From NCBI GenBank assembly GCA_022701365.1, contig JAKUHH010000118.1:1-64000 (forward strand): 64,000 bases of DNA. The letters are read 5' to 3'. This DNA comes from Mycocentrospora acerina (lineage: Eukaryota; Ascomycota; Dothideomycetes; Pleosporales). This document shows, in pieces, positions 10,857 to 22,775 of the stretch. The notes under the pieces were generated by a model. It did no database searches and was not told the origin of the DNA. It was given only the letters and a program-made list of their open reading frames with translations. Numbering within the stretch: the stretch's first letter is position 1; the number at the start of each line of letters is the position of its first letter. A program made the position numbers and the translations under genes.

Positions 10857-12430
10857 TGTTGTTTTTGAAGATGGTATATGTAAAAGCGAGGGTGTATGGC
10901 GATTTGAAATAGTGAGGTAAAAGCGATTTGATTGTGTGTGTCGTTCGAAGAAGTGTTGTGCGTCGGAACACAGCTGTTGTTCATATGGGGAACAACTGAG
11001 TGGTGGAGTACGTCAATAGTTATTTGGCAGACGGTAGTAAATATAATCAAGCACCGCAAAATGGAGGTGATTGATGAGCAATAGGCGTCAGGGTAATGAT
11101 CGTGCAGTAGAGGCTAACACACAATAAAGAGTTGAGCACATATTTATCTACTATCTGAGGACCTCTCTCTAGTATGCGTTCGACCCTAGACATTTGAAAC
11201 CGTTCAGCATGTGGGTTTCCGAACCAAAAAAGACGGTGCCCGAGGCTTGGAAGCAAGCTACAAGCCTCTTGGTCCATTAAAAAAGAGCGGACTAACATCC
11301 GATTATGTCAATCGCGATTATGGTTGAGCAGGTGCAGTTGACATATGTTTTTTGACTTTCTGAGAAACGGATTTAGCTTTCTTCAGCTCTGGTCCTGAAT
11401 CACAGTTCATCTCCTTTTACTGCAGCGTGGCGTAGGTAGAGAACGATGTAGCGCTGACAGTAGCAAACTGCGTTTAACTAACAACAGTGATGTTGTGACT
11501 GAATTTTTGACGCAGGTAAGCACATGGCATTGGGCGGTAGAGAAGTTATAGTGGATTCTTGCGTGCATGTACAAGATGTTGTTTTGGCTTTGTGGCTTGA
11601 ATCAGGGACGGCAGGGCTGAACACGACAGAAGAGAGCGACGCTAGACCGATCAAAATATAAGCGCATGATTTTAGGTTCCAGTGGTGTTCCAGCGTCAGA
11701 TCCTCTGTAATTGAGACATGAACACGACTGTCACGCCCTTACTTAACTAGCTAACCTCATTCTTTGCCTGACATGAATCTACAAATCAACGCTACGAACC
11801 ATAATGAGCAAATGTTAGCTGTACCTACAGTAATACCTATAAGATCAAATATTCACCTACCGAGCGACTTGCACAATGAAGAGGTAATGCGTAAAAGACT
11901 CTAGAAGTGCAAAAAGAATTACTCCAATATATCGCCAAGGGATAATTTATGATTGAAAAAACGATCCTTAGCTTGCCTTGTTTTACATCGTTTGTACCGC
12001 CAATAATTCAAACCCGAAGCGAAAGTCACGCACAATACAGCTCGTTCACGAATTTGTTCCTAAAGTTATGGGTCAACGCTATGTTGCCATGATTGTATCA
12101 GAGGACATCATTTTTCAGGAGTTAGAAATTATTTCTCAGTAGATCTTAGTAGCGTTTTCAGGCAGGGACTACCCTGTGCTTCTAGTGTACAGAATGGAAG
12201 CACTCGGATCGAGCGTATCATCTGTTCGCCTTTTATTCTATGGTATTCCCAATATTTTTCAGAACCAATCTATCTGCATTGGCCTGAATTTTTTGAGCTC
12301 GCATCTCAAAACGGAACTCTCTAGGGATTGAGGATTAGTAGACCTGCAAAAGCGTCATGGAGAAAATTGTGGAATACGATTGAACTTTTGTAGAAGAAAT
12401 TCAAGGCGAGATATGCTATTTGTACAACGA
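10857..12430. other. long intergenic stretch, no gene recognised
   Basis: About 1.6 kb, mildly AT-rich. It contains the upstream region of the microprotein gene and the 3' flank of the oligoribonuclease gene. ORFs are short and lack family features; no tRNA-like arms were recognised on either strand. Confidence 0.55.
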
Positions 12431-13046
12431 TCAGTCTTTCTTCAGAAAGAATGTCTCGCGGTAGAATCTAGCTTCCTCAATGCTCTCAAGGATATCTGCT
12501 CGCGCTTCATGCAACATTTTCTTCCTCGGGATCTTCTTCAAGGTATCCTTGGGTGCCCATCGTCTTGCAGCTTCTTTAATACTGCTAACATCCAAAATTC
12601 GGTAGTGGAGGTGGTCGGTGACGATCTTGTAAGGTGGCAGAACAAGGAACGATCTATCTGCGTGTACAGAGTTTCCAGCGAGGATTCCAGTACGACGTTC
12701 AGGTACGTATCTCTTGATGTACTCCAGTAGGCCCTCTGCTGCTTGTTCTGCAGTGGTTGTAGAGTCGAGGCATGCTTGCGTTAGTCCTGATTCGCCGTGG
12801 TGTCTTGTGCACCACTCGCCCATGCGGTCGAGTTGTTCTTTGTTATGGTGAATAATGGCTTCGTGTCCTTCTTCATCAATGATATTAAGGTCTGAATCAG
12901 TGACGAAAGCGGCCAGTGACATGATGGTATCATTATCGGTGTCCAACCCAGTCATCTGGATCGAATGAGCAAGATCTAGTCCAATTACGTGGGCGAATTA
13001 CCTCGCAATCTATCCATACTAGAGGTACTTTCGATACAGAAGCCAT
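12431..13046 (-). CDS. REX2: oligoribonuclease, DEDDh 3'-5' exonuclease (189 aa)
   Basis: Two exons, 13046-13002 (15 codons) and 12955-12431, with a 46-nt GT-AG intron. The join produces WIDCE|MTGLD, the invariant first exonuclease motif with catalytic Asp13 and Glu15. The remaining DEDDh residues are visible: GNSVHADRSFL (Exo II), YRILDVSSIKEAARRW, and MLHEARADILESI with the catalytic His and final Asp. These enzymes degrade 2-5-nt RNA to mononucleotides; yeast and human relatives (Rex2/REXO2) act in mitochondria and the cytosol. Length is close to bacterial Orn (about 180 aa), so there is little room for a mitochondrial presequence; an alternative upstream start might supply one. It is head to head with POL1 across 262 bp. 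Confidence 0.94.
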
Positions 13047-13308
13047 TTTGATAGACGTGGATTGTAAATGTTCAAGCGATGAAATCGTTGTGGTCATTGA
13101 ATTTGGCAAGGCAATTGACTAAGCATAGGATGTGCTTAATTGGCTTGGCAATCGCGTCGCGTCTTTTAGCGCGTCGTTACCACCGTTAATGGGTGACCCA
13201 CGCGTCCCTCCAGTCTACCATACATGCACATGACAACATCGTAACTTGTTGCCTAAGCCTCCAATCACTTCTCTTTTGGCTCGATTTTCTTATACTTTAT
13301 AATACAAT
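13047..13308. promoter_or_regulatory. shared REX2/POL1 promoter with MCB-like elements
   Basis: 262-bp divergent promoter. It contains one perfect ACGCGT (13200-13205), the MluI cell-cycle box bound by MBF in yeasts, and three further CGCGT cores at 13153-13157, 13158-13162 and 13170-13174. POL1 is a classical G1/S-regulated MBF target in yeast, so the cluster is where it would be expected. Binding here is inferred. Confidence 0.55.
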
Positions 13309-16300
13309 ATGTCTCGCGCCGCAAAATTAGCTGAGCTGCGGGCTCTGCGCGCTGCGGGCAAGACGCGCATGTCCACGTACGAAGTCGCTGAAGAGGAGGA
13401 TTTGTATGACGAGGTTGATGAAGAAGGCTACAAAAACGTTGTACGCAATAGACTGGATCAGGATGATTTCATCGTCGATGACAATGGTGAGGGGTACGTC
13501 GACGATGGCCGAGAAGAGTGGGAGGATGGGCAGAGCAAATATCGCTATGCTGCTACCGACAGTGAGGGGGACGATGATCGACCTGCCAAAGGAAAAGCTG
13601 GTAATTATCTCACTACAAGAATTTACTGCTCGAAGCAGAGCTGATGCGTGATAGCTAAGCGGAAGCGAGAGGAAGACAAAGAGAAGCAGGAGAAGATCAA
13701 CAACGGCATCAGCAAATATTTTAGCGGAAAGACTGCAACAAAAGCACCGAAGCCCAAGGTATGCATAATACTGCAGATTGAACGGACACGGACAATGCTA
13801 ATCTACTCAGCCTGTTGCCACCGCTGCCGATAAAGACTTCATGGAAGATTTGCTCGGTGAAATCGACACAAACCTCGTCCAGCGTCCTGCGTCTCGTACA
13901 CGGCCGGTCAAGTCTGAGTCACGACGAAAGACACGAGTTTTGTCGCCACCCATATCTGAAAGCCGTCCTGCTATAAAGAAGAGACGTAGCAACGACTCTG
14001 ACACACACCTGCCAGATACACTTCCAGCAGGGAACACATATGCGGACGACGACGACTTTCCTACATTCGACGATGACGCTCCCATGAGTGATCTTCCGTT
14101 ACCTTCGTCGCCCGTGGCTAAGGCTGTTGAGAGAAAATCACAACCAGTTGTAAAATTCGAGGAAGAAGAAGAGGATTTGATGGAGATAGCCCAGCCTACC
14201 GGGAGCCTAGGCGTACCCACTGTCAGTGTGAACATGGCAGGAAAACGACCAATTACCAGAATAAAGAAGGCTGATTATCCAACTCCGGCTGGTTCCTCTC
14301 CGGTAGGATCTTCAACTGCACCTATCGACGCATCCTCCTGGAGCGACGTAACGAGTAAACTTAATGTCATGAGCAGTCCTGCGCCACAGACCACTGGCGT
14401 GGGAAAAATGAAGCCAGAACATGCCTTGGAAGAGGATGGTAGCTTACGAATGTTCTGGATGGACTACACTGAGATCAATGGCAGTCTGTGTATTTTTGGA
14501 AAAGTCAAGGATAAGAGCACAGGCAGCTATGCTAGCTGCTTCCTGAAAGTCGACAATATCCTCCGGAAGTTGTTCTTCTTGCCTCGAGAACACCGCCATG
14601 TGAGAGGAATGGCTACAGACCAAGAGGTGGAGATGTCCGATGTGTATGAAGAGGTAGACGAAATCATGACCAAGCACCGCGTTGGCATGCACAAGATCAA
14701 ACCCTGCGTACGGAAATATGCATTTGAGCTGCCAGATATACCCAAAGAAGGCGACTACCTTAAACTTCTTTACGGCTATGACAAATTGCCCCTCTCTACT
14801 GATCTAACCGGAGAAACCTTTTCGCATGTCTTCGGTACCAATACTTCGTTGTTTGAGCAATTTGTTCTCTGGAAGAATGTTATGGGTCCTTGCTGGCTCA
14901 AAATTGACACCCCGGACTTTGGTTCCATCAACAATGCCTCATGGTGCAAGCTGGAGCTCCAGGTCACCAAGCCTGCTAGCATCTCTGTACTGAACAACTC
15001 GGACAATTTGGATGCACCCCCCATGACGCTCATGAGCTTGTCACTGCGCACGACCTTCAATGCTAAAGAAAATAAGCAAGAAATTCTCATGGCAAGTGCC
15101 ATGGTGTACGATAACTTTTCCCTGACCGATACCACACCTGTCGACGATATGCAATGTAAAAGTTTCACGATCATACGACCTAACGGCACGGCCTACCCGA
15201 CAGGTTTCCAGACTGAAGCACAGAAGCTGAAGGGAAATTTCATGCTCATGAAGACAGAAAAGGAGCTTCTGAGTCTATTGATGGCTATGTTTCAGCGACA
15301 TGATCCAGATTGTCTTATCGGCTATCGCCTAGACGACGTGGATTACAGCACATTGCTCAACCGTCTGCGTGAAAATAAGACCCCTGGATGGCACCGTATA
15401 GGACGTCTTAAGCGAAGTGACTGGCCAAAGAACATGGGCAAGGGTGGCGGTAGCTTTTTTGCTGAGAAACAACTAGCCTCGGGTCGTTTGCTTTGCGATT
15501 TGGCTAACGATCTCGGAAAATCTCTCATGACGAAGTGCCAGTCATGGAGCTTGGAAGAGATGTGTCAACTTGTTCTCAACAAGAGACGCGAAGAGCTTGA
15601 CAACGAAGCTGCATTAAGCACCTGGGCATCAACCAAGGAAGGCCTGCTCAATTATGTCAAGCATTGCCAGGCTGACGCATACTTTATCGCCGCCATTTCG
15701 ATGAAGATACAAATGCTTCCTCTCACCAAAGTTCTGACCAATCTTGCTGGTAACTCCTGGGCTCGAACATTGAGTGGTACGCGCGCCGAGCGTAACGAGT
15801 ACATTTTGCTCCACGAATTTCACAAGAACAAGTACATCTGTCCAGACAAGCAATGGGGCAAAGGCAAAATCAAGATCGAAGAAGAAGCAGTCGAGGGCGA
15901 AGAAGGTGCAGACGCAAAGAAGAAGGACAAGTTCAAGGGCGGATTGGTCTTTGAGCCTGAAAAAGGCTTGTATGACAAGTTCATCATAGTTATGGACTTC
16001 AACTCCCTGTACCCCAGTATCATTCAAGAGTTCAACATCTGCTTCACGACAGTAGAACGGGCTGATCTTTCTGAAGAAGACGACAAGGTGCCTGAGGTTC
16101 CCGATGTAAATCAGGATCAAGGCATCTTACCTCGTCTTATCGCCACACTTGTTTCTCGTCGTCGAGAAGTGAAGAAGCTGATGAAGACACCAAACGCCAC
16201 TCCTGATCAGCTGGCCACCTGGGATATCAAGCAGCTTGCCTTGAAACTTACAGCCAACTCCATGTACGGATGTTTAGGATACACAAAATCACGCTTTTAC

Positions 16301-17860
16301 GCTCGTCCGCTCGCTATGCTTACAACGTACAAAGGCCGAGAAATTCTTCGAAAGACAAAGGACATGGCTGAAGAAAAGATGTTGCGCGTCATCTACGGTG
16401 ACACGGACTCCGTCATGATCAACACGAACGTAGACAACATCCAGGACGCGCTAAAACTTGGCAACGAATTCAAGAAAGAGGTCAATAACAGTTACAGGCT
16501 TCTGGAGATTGATATTGATAACGTTTTCCGTCGCATCCTACTCCATGCAAAGAAGAAGTATGCGGCTATTAACATGGTACCTGTCGATGGCAAATACGTT
16601 GAGAAGCTTGAAGTCAAGGGTCTTGACATGAGGCGCAGAGAATACTGCGCTCTGTCGAAAGAAACATCTACGTATGTCTTCTTGTAATCGGTCTTGTGTT
16701 GTCTGAGTGTAAACTAACGTGTCTTCAGAGAGCTTCTCAACTTCCTCCTTAGTGGTGAGGACCCCGAAATTGTCGTCGAGAAGATTCATAACCATCTGCG
16801 CGAGCTCTCGAAACAGATGCGCGAGTATGTCATCCCGACCCGCAAATACACAATTTACACACAACTCGGCAAAAATCCTAAGGACTATCCCAACGGTGGT
16901 AGCATGCCGTCTGTTCAAGTCGCCCTACGTCTTGAAGCAAAGGGAAAGAAAGTCAAAGCCAAGGATGTGATGAGTTTCATCATCACAGGCGACTCATCTG
17001 GCTCTGCAGAAAACGCTGCAAAGAACGCGTATCCTGTGGATGAGGTTGTCAAAGGGGATGGTGGATTGAAACCGGACATTGAATATTATCTACATAAACA
17101 GATTCTTCCACCAGTGGAAAGATTGTGCGCACCCATTAGCGGAACAAACATCACCCTTCTGGCTGCATGCCTAGGCCTCGACACATCAAAGTACCGCGTC
17201 TCGACATCATCTGGAGCCGCACAGCAAGATACCGAGATCCATCCTCTAGAGTCTCAAATCCCGGACTCGGTGCGCTTCCAAGCCTGCACGCCGCTGTGGC
17301 TGCGCTGCCGAACATGTACCACTGTGTTTCCCTTTCATGGCATATCGTCTTCGTCCGCCTCAGTTACAAATGATGGTATTCAATGTCCGGACTCGTCCTG
17401 CGCCACCACTATTCAAACACTTTCCGTAGTTGCGCAGCTAGAAAGCGCAATCCGCCAGCTCCTCGCTACCTACTACGCTGGCTACCTTGTCTGTGATGAC
17501 CCTGCCTGCGGCAATCGCACGCGCAATATGTCCGTCTACGGGTCGCGCTGTTTGGGTCCAAAAGGGCTGGCGAAGGACTGTCTGGGGAAGATGCACTACG
17601 AGGTCAGGGAGAAGGATGTCTGGAATCAGCTGTTGTACTTCCAATCGCTTTTCGATTTTGATCGTATTGAAAAGGGAAATGGCGGTGGAATTGGGACTGT
17701 GAAGCTTGAGAGTGAGAGAGAGGAAAAGATTAGGGCTCTTGCTGTACTAAATCGCGAGAGGTTTAGCACAATGAAGGGCGTTGTGGATAAATGGCTGGAA
17801 AGAAACGGAAGGCAATGGGTACAGATGGACAGTTTGTTTACTTTCGCGCTGAAAGCGTAG
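13309..17860 (+). CDS. POL1: DNA polymerase alpha catalytic subunit (1462 aa)
   Basis: Four exons: 13309-13600, 13655-13758, 13811-16671, 16729-17860, all in frame. This is the catalytic subunit of the Pol alpha-primase complex, which extends RNA primers at origins and Okazaki fragments in the nucleus. The N-terminal Pol-alpha region (KLAELRALRAAGKTRMSTYE, then acidic) leads into a disordered linker. Family-B polymerase motifs follow: motif A MDFNSLYPSIIQEFNICF (about residue 858), motif B ALKLTANSMYGCLGYTKSRF (about 945), motif C YGDTDSV (about 994) with the two catalytic aspartates, and the KKKYAA motif. The C terminus carries the two zinc-binding Cys clusters (CRTC...CPDSSC near 1280, then CDDPACGNRT...C) that contact the B subunit. 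Length matches yeast Pol1. It is transcribed away from REX2. Confidence 0.97.
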
Positions 17861-18177
17861 GCCCTAAGGTTAATAAAGGGGTTCACAAGTCCGCGTTCTG
17901 GGAGTTTGGAAAACCGCTTCTGGATGTGGTGTTTCCTCGTCATCAAAGTATTGCGCTGGGTACATAGTGACGGCAATGTGATTTACCACCACACCATGTA
18001 CAGTCTCATCATCCTGACTTTGCCAAAAAAAAAAAGGTGTGATCTCCGTCTAGTCATGTGATGTGTACTTAACATGCAGGTCTGAAATCACTATTTAACC
18101 CAAGCTGCAAGGCTGGACAGGGATAGTTTTACCAACCATTGTTAAAATGAAATAGATGACGTGTATCTAACATCAGG
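17861..18177. other. convergent 3' flanks of POL1 and the alpha-glucosidase gene
   Basis: 317 bp between two converging genes, including a short poly-A run near 18026. Expected to hold both 3' UTRs; no other feature is seen. Confidence 0.5.
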
Positions 18178-19923
18178 CTAGTAATCGATATACACCCGTC
18201 CTTCGAGCGGCTGCAGCACCTCCGGCATCGTCTTCCCATACGAGCTCACTAGGAGCCTCATCCCATCCGTATTTGGCAATACCTGCCGCTCAGTTGTGAA
18301 ATTAAGCACCACCAGCGCCGCCTTATCCTGATACTGTTTCCTATACGAAAACATATATGCATTCTCCGGGTCGAGGAGTTCAAACGTACCATATACCAAA
18401 ACATCCTTGTGCTCCTTCCTCAACACCAGCATATGCTTGTAAAACGACAATACACTATTGGCGTCTTTTTCTTGCGCCGCGGCATTGATCTCCTTGTACG
18501 CATCGTGAGCCCTCATCCACGGCTTCCCCGTCGAGAACCCCCCATTTGGAGTATCGTCCCACTGGAATGGGAGTCTCGCGTGGTCCCTCGCCATGACCTG
18601 CAAGCCATGCGCAATCCTGTCTTTGCGCGCTGGATCCTGCCCGTTGACAGCTTCGGCCCAGTAGTTCTGCGACTCGACGTCTTTGTACTCGTCCAGCGCC
18701 CATTCCTTGGGTGCGTTCACCATGCCGATCTCCTGCCCCTGGTACAGGAATAATGTGCCGGTTTGGCCCATCAGCCATAGCGCCAACATCTTTGCGCTCT
18801 TCTCGCGCCACTCGGGGGCGTCGTTTGCGAAGCGTGAGACGCTGCGTCCGTTGTCATGGTTTTCATTGAAGACGGTCGTCCATGCATCTGTGCCCTGGAT
18901 GAAGCATTGCCACTTCTCCACGATGTGCTTCATGTCGGGAAGTGTCCAGGGCGCGAAGTCGTACTTGTCGTTGCAGCCTGGTGGACCCTGGCCGAGATGT
19001 GTAATATCGAATTGGAACACCATATCTAGTTCCTTTTCTCGGGCACTGACGTAGGGAATGACGGACTCGGGGGTGGGACAGAGGGAGAGCTCGCCAACTG
19101 TGACGACGGGTTGGTCATCGTATGTGCGGTACTGCGAAAGAATATCGTGGTTCATTTCTTTGATGAATTCGTGGATGCGGGGGCCGTTGCACCACATCTG
19201 CGCGGCAGGCTGGCAGTCGCTTCTTGGGTCTGTTGAAGGTACGTCGGTGAAAGGTAGGACTTTCGAGTACTTGTTCACTGTGTCAACTCGGAAGCCGTCA
19301 ATGCCTTTGTTCAGCCAGAAACGCATGGCAGAGTCGTAGATTGCCTGTCGGCAGTCCTTGTTCTCCCAGTTGAGATCTGGTTGTGATTTGTCGTACAGAT
19401 GGAGATAGTACTCTTGTGTGTGTTCATCCCAGGTCCATGTTCCGCCCGCAAAGTATGATCGGTAGTTTGTTGGTGGCATGCGGTTTCCGCTCTCATCGTA
19501 CCGCGCCGATTGCCAAAAGTACCAGTCTCGTTTTGGGTTGTCTTTGGAGCTTCTGCTTTCTTTGAACCAGGTATGCTGATCACTTGTATGGTTGATGACC
19601 AGATCCAAGATGATCTTCATCCCTCTCATGTGGCATGCTTCTATAAGCTTCTCAACATCCTCTACACTACCATAAGGGGCGTAAACAGCCTCATAGTCGG
19701 ACACGTCGTATCCCATATCAATTTGGGGAGAATCAAACATAGGCGACAACCATACTACATCCACGCCTAGTGAGGCAATGTAGTCGATCTTGTTCAGAAT
19801 TCCAGGAATATCACCCCAGCCGTCGCCGTTACTATCGTTGAAGCTGGCTGGATATATTTGATAGAACGTGGCTTCTTTCCACCACACACGCTTGTGATGA
19901 AAGGGGTCTGCGTGTGGAGACAT
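18178..19923 (-). CDS. GH13 alpha-glucosidase (maltase type), 581 aa
   Basis: Intronless ORF. It hydrolyses terminal alpha-1,4 (or alpha-1,6) glucosidic bonds. The GH13 signatures are complete: YQIYPASFNDSNGDGWGD, conserved region I DLVINHTSD, region II GFRVDTVNK with nucleophile Asp214, region III TVGELS with acid/base Glu278, and region IV FNENHDN with transition-state Asp357. No signal peptide is present, so it is an intracellular maltase like yeast Mal62, and it would depend on imported disaccharide. The residue directly after the nucleophile is Thr215. In the yeast enzymes Thr here goes with maltose preference and Val with isomaltose, so maltase specificity is inferred. It is divergent from an alpha-glucoside permease, together forming a MAL-type locus. 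Confidence 0.95.
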   Translation of the reverse strand: MSPHADPFHHKRVWWKEATFYQIYPASFNDSNGDGWGDIPGILNKIDYIASLGVDVVWLSPMFDSPQIDMGYDVSDYEAVYAPYGSVEDVEKLIEACHMRGMKIILDLVINHTSDQHTWFKESRSSKDNPKRDWYFWQSARYDESGNRMPPTNYRSYFAGGTWTWDEHTQEYYLHLYDKSQPDLNWENKDCRQAIYDSAMRFWLNKGIDGFRVDTVNKYSKVLPFTDVPSTDPRSDCQPAAQMWCNGPRIHEFIKEMNHDILSQYRTYDDQPVVTVGELSLCPTPESVIPYVSAREKELDMVFQFDITHLGQGPPGCNDKYDFAPWTLPDMKHIVEKWQCFIQGTDAWTTVFNENHDNGRSVSRFANDAPEWREKSAKMLALWLMGQTGTLFLYQGQEIGMVNAPKEWALDEYKDVESQNYWAEAVNGQDPARKDRIAHGLQVMARDHARLPFQWDDTPNGGFSTGKPWMRAHDAYKEINAAAQEKDANSVLSFYKHMLVLRKEHKDVLVYGTFELLDPENAYMFSYRKQYQDKAALVVLNFTTERQVLPNTDGMRLLVSSYGKTMPEVLQPLEGRVYIDY

Positions 19924-20867
19924 GATGAAGCAGCCAACAACACAAAGGGTGGTATTTCTAATGATGCTGTGATGAAGAGGACTGGTTGATTGCAGTCAAC
20001 ACATACAAATCTTATGCTCGACTTGTTCAACAGCCAAAAAGAGCTTAAAAAGCTTCGATATGGGCATTCAGGATTGGTCCGAGGTTGAGAAATGCAACAG
20101 CTGTGTACACCCCAATTTGATAACCGCAAGATCTTGAGCAAAGGACACGCTACCTTTAGAACAGCACTCCTAGAGGGTTTCCTTGAAGAGATATGACAAA
20201 TGACAAGTCTGCTTTGTGTGACGAGGAAAGTAATGAGAATCGGCCAAAGCAGGAAGTGGCTCAGGATGGGAAAACAAGAGCAGACTATTGCAGAGCTAGA
20301 GAAACATCTACCCATTTGTATCTATGGCTGACTTGAGTAAGCCGTGCATTTGTACACCGGCCCCACCGCCACCGCAATTTCAGCGGGGTGAGTGTTAGGA
20401 TCAACATCGTTCTGTCCGCTTGCGAGTCGCGAAATGCGGGGCAACACATGCACCGTATCACGTCCGCATTCCCTCCGTGCACTCTCCGCGTTGCCTCCGA
20501 CCTTGGCTCCGGGTGAATGAAAAGTTTTCTACTAGCCTTCTCCACCTCCGCGTTGCTTCCGTCCCACTTTACACTGACCAGACTCGCGGGATCCCCTCCA
20601 CCGCTGCACCTGACCGAGCCAAAGCATCTATTCAGGGTAGCGTAGGCGAGTTTCCAATACCCGAGACGGTGGGGGGCATCATGGGGTGAGTGTCGTGGAG
20701 GAGGGGGATCTCGCTTAACCCCAGATTTGAGAAGGGCCCGAACGGTGGAATGATCATCCTTGCTCGTGCAATTAGTATATAAAAACCCATATAGGCGCCT
20801 CCGTTGAGTTGTATCGCCGAGTGCATCGTTTACTTTGACTTTTATCCTCTACTTCCACTCGAGCGAA
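19924..20867. promoter_or_regulatory. divergent maltase/permease promoter with CreA-type sites
   Basis: 944-bp intergenic region. Several matches to the fungal carbon-catabolite repressor consensus SYGGRG are found: CCCCAC (reverse GTGGGG) at 20361-20366, GCGGGG at 20383-20388 and again at 20436-20441, GTGGGG at 20669-20674, and CCCCAG (reverse CTGGGG) at 20719-20724. They cluster on the permease side. Repression by CreA on glucose is inferred. No convincing palindromic CGG pair for a MalR/AmyR-type activator was identified by eye. Confidence 0.5.
20776..20785 (+). promoter_or_regulatory. TATA box of the permease gene
   Basis: TATATAAAAA lies 83 bp upstream of the permease ATG at 20868, a normal distance for a strongly regulated fungal promoter. 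Confidence 0.5.
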
Positions 20868-22647
20868 ATGTCGGACAAAGATATCCAGCCGCCCGTCACG
20901 GCAAAGCATATCACTCCTAATGAGGAGGCCCAACATGCCGCCGATGACGAGAAATCGATGAGCTTGTTCCAGGCCATCAAGCTGTACCCCAAAGCTGTTG
21001 GTTGGTCGGCTGTGCTGTCCAGTGCTCTGATTATGGAAGGCTACGACCTTGCGTTGCTGGGCAGTTTGTATGGAAGCCCGCAGTTCAGACGAAAGTACGG
21101 AGTCTTGAACGCAGTGACTGGAAGATATAGTGTTCCTGCAAATTGGCAAAGTTCCCTGTAAGTATTGGTAATGCCATTTTTGAAGATTACGCAGTGGCTG
21201 ACTCACTAGATCGAACGGAGCGCGAGCAGGCGAAGTCATCGGCCTCATTATCAACGGTTTTGTCAGTGAGCGGTATGGCTACCGAAAGACCATGATTGGC
21301 GCTTTGATTGCCATGATTGCCTTTATTTTCATTCTCTTCTTTGCACCCAACGTGCAGGTTCTTGTCATTGGCGAAGTGTTTTGTGGTATCCCATGGGGCA
21401 TGTTTCAGACGCTCACCACTCAGTATGCTTCCGAGGTTGCACCTGTACAGCTTCGACCGATTCTTACAACTTTTGTAAACATGTGAGTCCACCAAATTTA
21501 TGCGTTGGCTTGATTCACAGGATGCTAATATGGCAAAAAGGTGCTGGGTGATGGGACAGTTCATCGCCGCAGGTGTCAACCGAGCTTGTGTCCTACGAGA
21601 AGATCAATGGGCTTACCGAATTCCCTTTGCCATACAATGGATCTGGCCAGTGCCCATCATGATTGGAGTGGCACTCGCTCCCGAAAGTCCTTGGTGGCAT
21701 GTTCGACGAGGTGACAAAGAAGGCGCTCGAGCAGCCTTGCTTCGCCTGACTTCCCCCGACAAGGATCCGAGCTTCAATGCCGACGAAACAATTGCCATGA
21801 TTGAACATACAAACGAGATGGAAAAGCAAATGTCTGAAGGAACCAAGTGGAGTAGCTTGTTCAAGGGTACCGACCTCCGCAGGACAGAGATTGTGTGTTT
21901 TGCCTGGATTGCCCAGACCATTTGCGGAACAAACATTATGGGTTACTTGTAAGTCTGCACATTGCACTTGTTCTGACATTCTACTGACCCTCAAAAAGTG
22001 CGTACTTTATGCAAAAGGCGGGCCTCCCCACCGTCCAGTCCTTCAACATGTCCATGATTTCGCTAGCCCTCGGCCTCGTTGGAACAATGGGGTCATGGTT
22101 TTTGATGCAGAAGCTCGGTCGACGAACAATCCACTTCAGCGGGTCATGCACACTATTCATCATCCTCATCATCGTGGGATCGTGCTCTTTCGCCGGCACA
22201 AAAGCCTCAAACTGGGCCATTGGCGGTGTTCTCATCCTATTCGTTTTTGTCTACGATTTCACCATCGGCCCCGTCACTTACTCGATCGTGTCTGAGATGT
22301 CGTCGACGCGGCTAAAGGCCAAGACGATTGTGCTTGCCCGAGCGCTGTACAACATATCGAATATTGTGGTTAATGTTCTGACAAACTACCAGCTCGCTGA
22401 TGCAAATTGGGCATGGGGAGCAAAGGCGGCGTTCTTCTGGGCTGGCACTTGTGGCTGTGTGGTGGTCTGGGTGTACTTTAGGCTGCCTGAGCCAAAGGGC
22501 AGGACGTACGGTGAGCTCGACATGCTGTTTGAGCAGAAGGTTAGCGCAAGGAAGTTTGCGAGCACGCATGTTGATCCGTATGGTCATGGACACGGAATCG
22601 AGAAGATGGATGAGAAGGCAGCTGCTAATGCAGAATGGAAAGAATAA
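20868..22647 (+). CDS. MFS alpha-glucoside (maltose-type) permease, 539 aa
   Basis: Four exons: 20868-21157, 21210-21482, 21541-21948, 21999-22647, with introns of 51-58 nt and consistent frame (joins give SSLSNGARAGEVI, FVNMCWVMGQF, MGYLFAYFMQK). It is a twelve-helix sugar porter of the plasma membrane. Visible signatures: MEGYDLALLGSLYGSPQF in helix 1, the SERYGYRKT loop between helices 2 and 3, APESPWWHVRRGD after helix 6, and the closing LPEPKGRTYGELDMLFEQ typical of fungal maltose/alpha-glucoside permeases. The cytosolic C-terminal tail VSARKFASTHVD is also characteristic of that subgroup. Divergent from the cytosolic maltase, so transport and hydrolysis of maltose or a related alpha-glucoside are likely coordinated. 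Confidence 0.94.
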
Positions 22648-22775
22648 GCAAGGTGGATGTAGTATAGCACATTTTCATTCAGGTTGAAAAATATATGCGC
22701 AGCAGTGCTGATCTTTTCAATGCTATTTCAAATGTGATTTTGAATATTTGAAAAGAATCTATGTACAAGGGTTTC

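Noticed and set aside
10857..12430. tRNA or other small RNA gene
   Set aside because: No cloverleaf arms or T-loop consensus were recognised by eye on either strand; a tRNAscan-SE or Infernal run would be decisive.
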